DNA of 64,000 bases from Nocardioides sp. Root122 (GTDB lineage: Bacteria; Actinomycetota; Actinomycetes; Propionibacteriales; Nocardioidaceae): NCBI RefSeq assembly GCF_001425025.1, contig NZ_LMDE01000016.1:64024-128023 (forward strand), in the 5' to 3' direction. Numbering within the stretch: the first letter of the stretch is position 1; each line of letters begins with the position of its first letter. Position numbers and translations under genes: made by a program. The notes beneath the pieces were generated by a model. That model saw nothing but the letters and a program-made list of their open reading frames with translations. It did no database searches and had not been told where the DNA came from. Positions 1 to 6,654 of the stretch are shown here, piece by piece.

Positions 1-469
1 GCTCCGCGACCCTGCGTGACGGCTCGTTGCCGACGAACATGCCGCACCAGACCTCGGGAAGCCCGCGCGCGAAGACGTCGCCGAGCAGGGCCGCGGCGGC
101 CTCGGTCGCGTAGCCGGACCCGACCGAGTCGGGATGCAGGTGCCACCCGACCTCGTACTCGTCGAGGAAGTCACCGTTGCGCCGGTAGGCCCTCGCCACG
201 GACACGGTCCCGGCGACGGTCCCCGTGGCACGGACGACGATCGCCCGCGTCACGTCCCACGGGTCCCGCGCCTCACGTTGGCGCCGGTCGTCGATCCAGC
301 GGCGGGCCTCCTCGAGGTCGGCCATGGGCACGTGCGGCGGATCGCCCAGCCAGCGGATCACTTCAGGACGCCGCAGGACGTCGAGCACGCGCGCCGCATC
401 GCCCGGCTCGTAGGGACGCAGGACGAGTCGATCGGTCGTCAACGACGACTCACCCGGGTGGTCGGTCAT
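1..469 (-). CDS. GNAT family N-acetyltransferase, partial (C-terminus off window)
   Basis: The reverse strand from an ATG at 469 stays open to the window edge, giving about 156 residues. The protein starts MTDHPGESSLTTDRLVLRPYEPGDA, the usual opening strand of RimJ/RimL-type GNAT enzymes (LxTxRLxLRP). A later HPDSVGSGYATEAAAALL stretch matches the acetyl-CoA pyrophosphate-binding loop (G-x-G-x-A-T-E-A), followed by a GNEPSRRVAE segment. It should transfer an acetyl group from acetyl-CoA to a protein N-terminus or small molecule; the substrate cannot be told. It is divergent from the gene starting at 538. Confidence 0.85.
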   Translation of the reverse strand, partial: MTDHPGESSLTTDRLVLRPYEPGDAARVLDVLRRPEVIRWLGDPPHVPMADLEEARRWIDDRRQREARDPWDVTRAIVVRATGTVAGTVSVARAYRRNGDFLDEYEVGWHLHPDSVGSGYATEAAAALLGDVFARGLPEVWCGMFVGNEPSRRVAE

Positions 470-537
470 GGTGCGAGTGTCCACCGCGCCGTCCAGGCAC
501 CGCACCTGGGTCGTCCTCGTGCGCCACAATCGGAGAC

Positions 538-981
538 ATGGACCAGGACGACAGCGTGGAGGCCGAGAAGCCTCGCAACGGGCCGCGGCAGGAGCGCAAG
601 GGCATCGTGCACTCGGCGACGGACCTCTTCCTGAACAGCACGCGGGCGCTGGTGGAGCAGGTGGCCCAGGCGGGAGGGGCAGGGGCGCAGGCCGTCGTCC
701 CGGATTCCGTCCTCGCGACGGCCAACCGCATGCTCGAGTCCATGCGCACGGCCGTCGAGTCGGCGCCGCAGGTGGACGCCGAGCTCGAGATCGTCGTCAA
801 GGAGATCCGTGCCAAGAGGCTGACCATCCAGGCCATCACGGCTGAGCTCGCGGTCCTGGACGACCAGCTCGAGATGTTGGAGCGTTCGTTGGCGCCGCTC
901 CAGGCGTGGAGCGCCCAGTGGAGCAAGGTGCGGCACACGCTGCTCCACTCCCTCGACCTGGACACGAACAAGAAGGGCTGA
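538..981 (+). CDS. hypothetical coiled-coil protein
   Basis: 147 residues, function not recognised. The ATG at 538 is preceded by CACAAT seven bases upstream, fitting the leaderless promoter style seen throughout this window. Residues about 75-125 are almost entirely helical, with regular hydrophobic spacing (EIVVKEIRAKRLT, then LAVLDDQLEMLERSLAPL), a likely coiled coil. There is no signal peptide or membrane segment, so it should be cytoplasmic. It lies between two GNAT genes without overlap. Similar short proteins occur in Nocardioides-type genomes, but I cannot assign a role. Confidence 0.7.
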   Translation: MDQDDSVEAEKPRNGPRQERKGIVHSATDLFLNSTRALVEQVAQAGGAGAQAVVPDSVLATANRMLESMRTAVESAPQVDAELEIVVKEIRAKRLTIQAITAELAVLDDQLEMLERSLAPLQAWSAQWSKVRHTLLHSLDLDTNKKG

Positions 982-1046
982 TCGGCACCTGCGGACCGCG
1001 CAGGGGATCGATGCCCCTGGGCTTGTCCGATGACTATGGTCGCGGG

Positions 1047-1637
1047 GTGGTGGAGCTCGGATCGCAGCGGCGCGCACTTCCCGTACTGTCGACGCGTCGT
1101 CTCGCGCTTCGACCGGTCGGGGTCGAGGACGAGGACCTGATGATCGACCTGAACTCCGACCCAGCGGTCATGACGTACATCCTGGGGCGCCCTGCGACCC
1201 CTGACGAGACGGCCGCAGAGTGGCGCCGGCGCCTCGACCACCAGAGCGATGCAGGGCGCGGACTCGGATACTGGGCTGGCTTCGTTGCCGGCAGCTTCGT
1301 CGGGTGGTGGTCGGCGTCGTCATTCGACGGCCGGCCCGATACGTCTGGCATCGGCTACCGACTGCGAGCCTCGAGCCACGGCCGCGGGCTCGCGACGGAG
1401 GGCGCTGAGGCCATGGTTCGACAAGCGTTCTCGTGCCGGGACATCGATCGGGTGGTCGCTTCGACGATGGCAGCGAATGCCGGTTCGCGTCGCGTGCTGG
1501 AGAAGGTGGGGATGACGCAGCACGCGTCGTGGGCGGCCTCTCCCGACAGGCGCCGGGTTCCTGGCTGGGAGCGCGGCGAGGTGGCCTACGAGCTCAGCCG
1601 CGCCGAGTGGACGGATCGCACCCCGGATCTGGAGTGA
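1047..1637 (+). CDS. GNAT family N-acetyltransferase
   Basis: About 196 residues from the GTG at 1047; an ATG at 1011 is an alternative start. I prefer 1047 because TATGGT ends seven bases upstream, the spacing of a leaderless start here. The protein opens with LSTRRLALRPVGVEDED and carries the acetyl-CoA loop HGRGLATEGAEAM near residue 110, then NAGSRRVLEKVGM, the conserved RimJ/RimL-type motif where the protein turns back onto the cofactor. It is an acetyltransferase of unknown substrate. The C-terminal tail is ordinary for the family. Confidence 0.85.
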   Translation: MVELGSQRRALPVLSTRRLALRPVGVEDEDLMIDLNSDPAVMTYILGRPATPDETAAEWRRRLDHQSDAGRGLGYWAGFVAGSFVGWWSASSFDGRPDTSGIGYRLRASSHGRGLATEGAEAMVRQAFSCRDIDRVVASTMAANAGSRRVLEKVGMTQHASWAASPDRRRVPGWERGEVAYELSRAEWTDRTPDLE

Positions 1638-1681
1638 TCGTCGCGACGAGCACGACGAGCGTTCAGGCTGCGGGGGAGGCG

Positions 1682-1879
1682 TCATCCCGCGTGCGGGACG
1701 ACCTCCTTGAGGAAGCCCCGGGCTCCGAGGAAGTCCGAGAGCGACTGCCGGTGCTCGTCGCACGCCAGCCAGGTCTTGCGCCGCTCGGCGGTGTGGATCT
1801 TGGGGTTGTTCCAGAGCAGCTCCCACGTGGCCTCGCCCTGGCAGCCCTTGGCCGAGCAGATGACGCGGTCGGGCTCCAT
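1682..1879 (-). CDS. small conserved Cys/His-rich actinobacterial protein
   Basis: 65 residues. The sequence has a CSAKGC pair near the N-terminus and a later LACDEHR, so four potential metal ligands (C-x4-C, C-x2-H) suggest a small zinc-binding fold. The WELLWNNPKIHT and RRKTWLACDEH stretches are typical of a short protein widespread in actinobacteria. As I recall, it is sometimes labelled 'acetone carboxylase' in databases, which its size makes implausible. It lies immediately downstream of the 6C RNA terminator on the same strand. Function unknown. Confidence 0.75.
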   Translation of the reverse strand: MEPDRVICSAKGCQGEATWELLWNNPKIHTAERRKTWLACDEHRQSLSDFLGARGFLKEVVPHAG

Positions 1880-1910
1880 GGGGTGTCCTCTCGAGGCGGG
1901 CGACGGGGGA

Positions 1911-1994
1911 GAAAAGAGAAGTGCCGGACAGCCACGGGGGGAAGCTGTCCGGCACTTCAGGAGCGATCACAGACGGGGGATGCCGTGATCGCAC
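1911..1994 (-). ncRNA. 6C small RNA
   Basis: The reverse strand carries two successive hairpins with C-rich loops. The first has an 8-bp stem (1985-1992 with 1963-1970) and a 14-nt loop containing ATCCCCCGT. The second has a perfect 14-bp stem (1944-1957 with 1919-1932) and an 11-nt loop holding six C residues, and is followed by CTCTTTTCT, so it is also the terminator. This is the layout of the actinobacterial 6C RNA family, in which both loops are cytosine-rich and pair with G-rich mRNA sites. A matching promoter lies just upstream: TTGGTT (2028-2023), a 17-bp spacer, then CAATGAT (2005-1999), which puts the start near 1994. It is the only small RNA gene I can recognise here. Confidence 0.88.
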
Positions 1995-1998
1995 CGGG

Positions 1999-2028
1999 AT
2001 CATTGCACGCCATATCTGTGAAAACCAA
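1999..2028 (-). promoter_or_regulatory. promoter of the 6C RNA
   Basis: Reverse strand: -35 TTGGTT at 2028-2023, 17-bp spacer, -10 CAATGAT at 2005-1999. The start predicted 6-7 nt further on falls at the base of the first 6C hairpin. Identified by eye; no experiment is implied. Confidence 0.6.
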
Positions 2029-2063
2029 ACTTTCGAGGGCGACACGCAAGGAGCAATTTTTCC

Positions 2064-2363
2064 TCACTCTTCGGGGTCGCCAGCCGTCAGTTCATGGGCC
2101 GAAGGCGCGTCCTGAAGCGTGAATCCGTCGTCGCGCTGGTCGCCGGCGTTGGCCATGATGACCGCGAAGAGCGGGAGGAACACCGCCGCGCCCACCAGCA
2201 CCCAGCGCAGCACGCCGGGGCCGACCGCCACCGCCGCGACGAAGCACACGAGGCGGATGGACATAGACAGCGCGTAGCGCCGCTGACGGGACTTCATGTC
2301 CTCGGCGGCGCTGCTGCGAGCCGTGGTGATGCGTACGGCATCCTGCTTGGCCATGCCTCCCAT
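2064..2363 (-). CDS. DUF3099 domain membrane protein
   Basis: 99 residues. The core RYALSMSIRLVCFVAAVAVG matches the DUF3099 signature of actinobacteria, followed by two closely spaced membrane segments (about residues 32-48 and 53-70) and a soluble, acidic C-terminus. The ATG at 2363 is preceded by TAGCGA six bases upstream, so it is probably read from a leaderless mRNA; a second ATG at 2354 is possible. The function of the family is unknown. It ends 36 bp before the 6C RNA promoter. Confidence 0.8.
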   Translation of the reverse strand: MGGMAKQDAVRITTARSSAAEDMKSRQRRYALSMSIRLVCFVAAVAVGPGVLRWVLVGAAVFLPLFAVIMANAGDQRDDGFTLQDAPSAHELTAGDPEE

Positions 2364-2449
2364 CGTACGTCGCTAGGCTCGGCGGAGAAGGGCCGCCCGG
2401 GACCGCCAGGGATCCGGCGCCACCCACCTGCCACGCCAAGGAGCACGCC

Positions 2450-2662
2450 ATGACCAACCGCACCTACCGCGTCACCGAGATCGTCGGCACGTCCCCGGAC
2501 GGCATCGACCAGGCCGTCCGCAACGGCATCCAGCGCGCCGGCCAGACACTGCGCCACATCGACTGGTTCGAGGTGACCCAGATCCGCGGCCAGGCCAAGG
2601 ACGGCGAGGTCGAGCACTTCCAGGTCGGCATGAAGGTCGGCTTCCGCCTCGAGGACGAGTGA
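2450..2662 (+). CDS. dodecin (flavin-storage protein)
   Basis: 70 residues matching dodecin throughout: RVTEIVGTSPDGIDQAVRNGI at the start, WFEVTQIRG in the middle (the Trp stacks on the flavin in the family), and FQVGMKVGFRLEDE at the end. Dodecins form a hollow 12-mer that binds FMN, riboflavin or FAD and buffers free flavin in the cytoplasm. The upstream sequence has an AAGGAG-like ribosome site. It lies just before fabG, but fabG appears to have its own promoter. Length is normal. Confidence 0.93.
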   Translation: MTNRTYRVTEIVGTSPDGIDQAVRNGIQRAGQTLRHIDWFEVTQIRGQAKDGEVEHFQVGMKVGFRLEDE

Positions 2663-2699
2663 TTCCTCGTACCCGACGGTAATCACTAGCGTCGTGGAC

Positions 2700-3431
2700 G
2701 TGACCGAGACTCCCGGATCCAGCCCCGCCCCCCGCTCCGTCCTGGTGACCGGCGGCAACCGCGGCATCGGCCGTGCGATCGCCGAGGCGTTCATCGAGCT
2801 CGGCGACAAGGTCGCCGTCACCACCCGCAACGGCGGTGCCCCCGACGGCGCCCTCGACGTGCGCTGCGACATCACCGACCCCGCGGCCGTCGAGGCCGCG
2901 TTCGCCCAGGTCGAGGAGGCGCACGGCCCGGTCGAGGTGCTGGTGGCCAACGCCGGCATCACCAAGGACACCCTCGTGCTGCGGATGAGCGAGGACGACT
3001 GGTCCTCGGTCATCGACACCAACCTGACCGGCACGTTCCGGCTCGCCAAGCGCGCCGCCAAGGGCATGCTGCGCCAGCGGCGGGGCCGCATCATCCTGAT
3101 CTCCTCGGTCGTCGGGCTCCTCGGGTCCGCCGGACAGGTCAACTACGCCGCCTCCAAGTCCGGCCTCATCGGCCTCGCCCGGTCGCTGGCCCGCGAGCTC
3201 GGCAGCCGCTCGATCACCACCAACGTCGTCGCGCCCGGCTTCGTCGAGACCGACATGACCGACGTGCTGACCGACGACCAGAAGGCCGCTATCCGCACCC
3301 AGGTGCCACTCGGCCGCTACGCCTCGCCGGCCGAGATCGCCTCGGCCGTCACCTGGCTCGCCTCCGACGGCGCCGCCTACGTCACCGGGGCCGTGATCCC
3401 GGTCGACGGCGGCCTCGGCATGGGCCACTGA
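2700..3431 (+). CDS. fabG: 3-oxoacyl-[acyl-carrier-protein] reductase FabG
   Basis: About 243 residues of the short-chain dehydrogenase fold. It shows the NADPH loop VTGGNRGIGRA near residue 16, the NAG motif in VANAGIT, the catalytic Ser in ILISSVVG and the catalytic Tyr-Lys in VNYAASKSG, ending PVDGGLGMGH. It reduces beta-ketoacyl-ACP in type II fatty acid synthesis. The start is taken as the GTG at 2700 because TAGCGT (2687-2692) is a -10 box seven bases upstream; the GTG at 2694 sits too close. fabI follows after 50 bp, the fabG1-inhA (mabA-inhA) order of actinobacteria. Confidence 0.93.
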   Translation: MTETPGSSPAPRSVLVTGGNRGIGRAIAEAFIELGDKVAVTTRNGGAPDGALDVRCDITDPAAVEAAFAQVEEAHGPVEVLVANAGITKDTLVLRMSEDDWSSVIDTNLTGTFRLAKRAAKGMLRQRRGRIILISSVVGLLGSAGQVNYAASKSGLIGLARSLARELGSRSITTNVVAPGFVETDMTDVLTDDQKAAIRTQVPLGRYASPAEIASAVTWLASDGAAYVTGAVIPVDGGLGMGH

Positions 3432-3481
3432 CCCGCCCCCAGCACTCGACCGCCACCGACCCCGCGAAGGGACACACAGAC

Positions 3482-4252
3482 ATGGGAATCCTCGACGGCA
3501 AGCGCATCCTCGTCGCCGGCGTCACGATGGACAGCTCGATCGGCTTCGCCACCGCACGGGTCGCGCAGGAGCAGGGCGCGACGGTGCTCATCTCCAACTT
3601 CGGCCGCGCCCTGAACATCACCAAGCGGATCGCCAAGCGCCTCCCGCAAGAGGCTCCGGTGCTCGAGCTCGACGTCACCGACGAGGACCACCTCGCCGGT
3701 CTGGCCGACCAGGTCCGCGAGCACGTCGACGGGCTCGACGGCGTCGTCCACTCCATCGCCTACGGCAACCCCGAGACACTGCTCGGCGGCAAGTTCATGA
3801 CCGGGCCGTGGGAGGACGTGGCGCAGGCCGTGCAGGTGTCGGCGTACTCCCTGAAGTCGCTGGCCGTCGCCACCCGCCCGCTCATGCAGCGCGGCGGCTC
3901 GATCGTCGGGCTCACCTTCGACGCGACCACGGCGTGGCCGGCGTACGACTGGATGGGCGTCGCCAAGGCGGCGCTGGAAAACACCAGCCGCTACGTCGCC
4001 CGGGACCTGGGTCCCGAGGGGATCCGCTGCAACCTGGTGTCCGCCGGCCCGCTGAAGACCCTGGCCGCCAAGGCGATCCCCGGGTTCGAGGACCTCGAGT
4101 CGGCGTGGAAGGACCGCGCCCCGCTCGGCTGGGACGAGACCGACCACACGCCCACCGCGCAGGCCGTGTGCGCGCTGCTGAGCGACTTCTTCCCGGCCAC
4201 CACCGGCGAGATCGTGCACGTCGACGGCGGCTTCCACGCGATGGGCCTGTAA
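3482..4252 (+). CDS. fabI: enoyl-[acyl-carrier-protein] reductase (NADH), FabI/InhA type
   Basis: 256 residues. The protein begins MGILDGKRILVAGVTMDSSIG, the variant nucleotide-binding loop of FabI/InhA. It has the catalytic pair spaced as in InhA (Tyr in PAYDWMGVAK, Lys seven residues later) and ends EIVHVDGGFHAMGL. It catalyses the last reduction of each fatty-acid elongation cycle. An AAGGGA ribosome site lies 9-14 bp upstream of the ATG. It is probably co-transcribed with fabG. This is the family inhibited by isoniazid adducts and triclosan; resistance cannot be judged from sequence alone. Confidence 0.95.
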   Translation: MGILDGKRILVAGVTMDSSIGFATARVAQEQGATVLISNFGRALNITKRIAKRLPQEAPVLELDVTDEDHLAGLADQVREHVDGLDGVVHSIAYGNPETLLGGKFMTGPWEDVAQAVQVSAYSLKSLAVATRPLMQRGGSIVGLTFDATTAWPAYDWMGVAKAALENTSRYVARDLGPEGIRCNLVSAGPLKTLAAKAIPGFEDLESAWKDRAPLGWDETDHTPTAQAVCALLSDFFPATTGEIVHVDGGFHAMGL

Positions 4253-4306
4253 CCGGCCGGCAGGCTGGTCTACAGCGGGGAGCCCGCGTTCCGCTAGTTT
4301 CCTGCG

Positions 4307-5992
4307 GTGACCTCCCTCGTCGAGCTGCGCATCCTCGAAGGCCCCAACCTCTACTTCCCGCGCGCCGCGGTGAAGCTCACGCTCGACGTCTCGACGATCA
4401 CTGAGGCCAGCGACGAGGCGGTGCTGCGCTTCGCCCGCCGGATCGGACTGCGCACGACGCGGCCGGGAGCGGCGGGGTCGGGGTTCCGGGCGCGGTTCGC
4501 GGTGCGTGCGGTCGAGCGGCTGGTGCGCGCCATCGCCGGTGAGGCCGGCACGCGGCGCCTCGCGGTGCGCGTCCGCCCGACGTCCGACCCCGACGTGCTG
4601 GTCGTCGCCTTCCCGTGGCGCAACCGCGGCCGTGCGCGGGCGCTCGGCGAGGCCGTCGCCCACGCCCTCGACGCGCTCCCGACGCCGGACGTCGAGGCCG
4701 CGGTCAGCGCCGCCGCCGAGGAGGTCGCCCGTGCGGCCACGGGCGAGCGCCCGACCACCATCACGCCGGCGATCCCGGTCGTCGCCGTGACGGGCACCAA
4801 CGGCAAGACCACCACCAGCCGGATGATCGCCCACATCGCCCGCACCAGCGGGCTGGTGGTCGGGTGGTCCAACACCGACGGCATCTACCGCGACGGTGTC
4901 CTGGTCGAGGGCGGTGACTACTCGGGGCCCTCCGGAGCGAGTCGGGCGCTGGGCCTCGAGGGCGTCCAGCTCGCGGTCACCGAGACCGCCCGAGGCGGCA
5001 TCCTCCTCAAGGGCATCGGGATCACCCGCAACGACGTCTCGGTCGTCACCAACGTCACCGCCGACCACCTCGGCCAGCAGGGCATCGACACCGTCGACCA
5101 GCTCGCCGAGGTGAAGTCGGTCGTCCCGCGGATCACCCGCAAGGACGGCTGGGCGGTGCTCAACGGCGACGATCCCCGGGTCCTGGCCATGCGCGCGGTG
5201 ATCTCGGCGCAGCCATGGATCTTCAGTCGCGACCCCGACTCGCCGGCCGTGCGGGAGGCGCTCGGCCACGGCGGCCGGGCCACGACGGTCATCGACGGCT
5301 GGATCACGGTCCTCGTGCCCGGTGCCGACCCCGACCCGCTGGTCGAGCTGGTCGACGTGCCGATGACTCTCGCCGGCCTGTCCCGCTTCAACATCGAGAA
5401 CGCCCTCGCCGCCGCCTCCGCGGCGCTCGCCATCGGCCTGTCCCGCGCGGACGTGGTTGCCGGCCTGACGTCGTTCCGCCCCGACGCCGAGCACAACCCC
5501 GGCCGGATGAACTTCTTCTCGCTGCCCGGCGAGGTGTCCGTGGTGATGGACCTCGCCCACAACGAGGCCGGCCTCGAGGCGCTGCTCGAGATCATGGCGG
5601 GCGTACGCCGTCCCGGCGCCCGTCTGCTCCTCGGGCTGGGCGCCGTGGGCGACCGCACCGACGAGCTGATCGACGCGCTGGGCGAGATCGGGGCGAAGGG
5701 CAGCGACGTGGTGGCGATCGGCCACAAGGCGCACTACCTGCGCGGGCGCACGATGGCCGAGATCGACGAGCTGCTCCGCGCCGGTGCGGCCCGGGTGGGC
5801 GTCACCGACATCGACACCTACGACACCGAGGTGGGGTGCCTGGCGGCCCTGGTCGATCGCGCGCAACCGGGCGACGTGGTCGGCCTGATGTGCCACGCCG
5901 AGCGCCAGCAGGCCTACGACTGGATCGCCGCGCACCGCGGCACGCCGGACTCGCCCGAGGTCCTCTCCGCCAAGGTGCGGGCGGCCGGGTGA
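4307..5992 (+). CDS. Mur ligase family protein, cyanophycin-synthetase-like without ATP-grasp domain
   Basis: 561 residues. The N-terminal ~140 residues (VELRILEGPNLYFPRAAVKLTLDVS) resemble the N-terminal domain of cyanophycin synthetase. A Mur-ligase ATPase domain follows, with the P-loop VTGTNGKTTTSRM near residue 162, ETARGGILLKGIG and DHLGQQGIDTVDQLAEVK. The C-terminal Mur domain has HNPGRMN and AHNEAGLEAL. The ATP-grasp domain that CphA carries between these parts is missing. The GTG start has TAGTTT six bases upstream (leaderless). The reaction is presumably ATP-dependent amide bond formation, but neither substrate nor product is known. A methyltransferase overlaps its stop codon by 4 nt. 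Confidence 0.85.
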   Translation: MTSLVELRILEGPNLYFPRAAVKLTLDVSTITEASDEAVLRFARRIGLRTTRPGAAGSGFRARFAVRAVERLVRAIAGEAGTRRLAVRVRPTSDPDVLVVAFPWRNRGRARALGEAVAHALDALPTPDVEAAVSAAAEEVARAATGERPTTITPAIPVVAVTGTNGKTTTSRMIAHIARTSGLVVGWSNTDGIYRDGVLVEGGDYSGPSGASRALGLEGVQLAVTETARGGILLKGIGITRNDVSVVTNVTADHLGQQGIDTVDQLAEVKSVVPRITRKDGWAVLNGDDPRVLAMRAVISAQPWIFSRDPDSPAVREALGHGGRATTVIDGWITVLVPGADPDPLVELVDVPMTLAGLSRFNIENALAAASAALAIGLSRADVVAGLTSFRPDAEHNPGRMNFFSLPGEVSVVMDLAHNEAGLEALLEIMAGVRRPGARLLLGLGAVGDRTDELIDALGEIGAKGSDVVAIGHKAHYLRGRTMAEIDELLRAGAARVGVTDIDTYDTEVGCLAALVDRAQPGDVVGLMCHAERQQAYDWIAAHRGTPDSPEVLSAKVRAAG

Positions 5993-6654
5993 GCAGCAGC
6001 TGGGCGCGGCTCTTCGACGCGCTGGCCCCCACCTACGACGAGACCACGGGCGGCGCGGAGTGGGCTGCCAACGAGCACCTCGCCGAGCTGCTCGCGCCGC
6101 TCGGCCTCGAACCGTCGAGCGTGCTCGACCTCGGTGCCGGCACCGGGCAGACCGCGCTGGTGCTCCACGGCCTCTACCCCCGGGCCGGCCTCACCCTGGT
6201 CGACCCGTCGCCGGGCATGGTCGCGCTGGCACCGGACAAGGTCCCGGGTGCCGCCGTGGTCGTCGCCGACGCGGCCACCTTCGTCCGCGGCACCGACCGG
6301 TCCTGGGACCTCGTCACCGCGATCGGGTTCCTCGAGCTGGCGCCCGACCTGTTCGAGGTGCTGCGGCTCGCGTCCTCGCGCCTGCGTCCGGGCGGCCACC
6401 TCGCGGTGAGCCACGAGCCACTGCTGCCGGGGTCCTCGGTGCAGGCCCTCCCGGTCAGCGTCGTCTCCGGCACGGGCGAGGTGCGCAGGCACCCGAGCGC
6501 GGAGGTCGAGCGGCGCGCGGCGTCGTACGGCCTCGAGCGCGTCGTCTCCCGCCAGGCCGTCGCCTTCCCCCGGAGCGGCGACGACGGTGACGCCGTCTAC
6601 GAGTACGTCGTGTGGCGGCGCTCGCCCGCTCAGGACTCCGCTGGCGGCGAGTAG
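5989..6654 (+). CDS. class I SAM-dependent methyltransferase
   Basis: 221 residues. The SAM-binding motif I is VLDLGAGTGQTALVL near residue 44, followed by the acidic residue ending strand 2 (LTLVDPSPGMV) and the motif RLRPGGHLAVSHEPL. The N-terminus WARLFDALAPTYDE is typical of UbiE/Methyltransf_11-type enzymes. Its GTG overlaps the TGA of the Mur-ligase gene (GTGA), so the two are translationally coupled and may act on the same product; this is inferred from position only. Its 3' end overlaps the convergent cphA gene by 25 nt. Confidence 0.85.
   Translation: MSSSWARLFDALAPTYDETTGGAEWAANEHLAELLAPLGLEPSSVLDLGAGTGQTALVLHGLYPRAGLTLVDPSPGMVALAPDKVPGAAVVVADAATFVRGTDRSWDLVTAIGFLELAPDLFEVLRLASSRLRPGGHLAVSHEPLLPGSSVQALPVSVVSGTGEVRRHPSAEVERRAASYGLERVVSRQAVAFPRSGDDGDAVYEYVVWRRSPAQDSAGGE

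Noticed and set aside
1047..1637. Longer start at 906 or 1011 for the second GNAT gene
   Set aside because: The family's first strand begins near LSTRRLALRP. A -10-like TATGGT seven bases before the GTG at 1047 supports the shorter form, though 1011 remains possible.
3377..5935. Very long open frame on the reverse strand (over 800 codons)
   Set aside because: It is antisense to fabI and the Mur-ligase gene, both clearly real. Its translation is low-complexity Arg/Gly/Val/His sequence typical of high-GC shadow frames.
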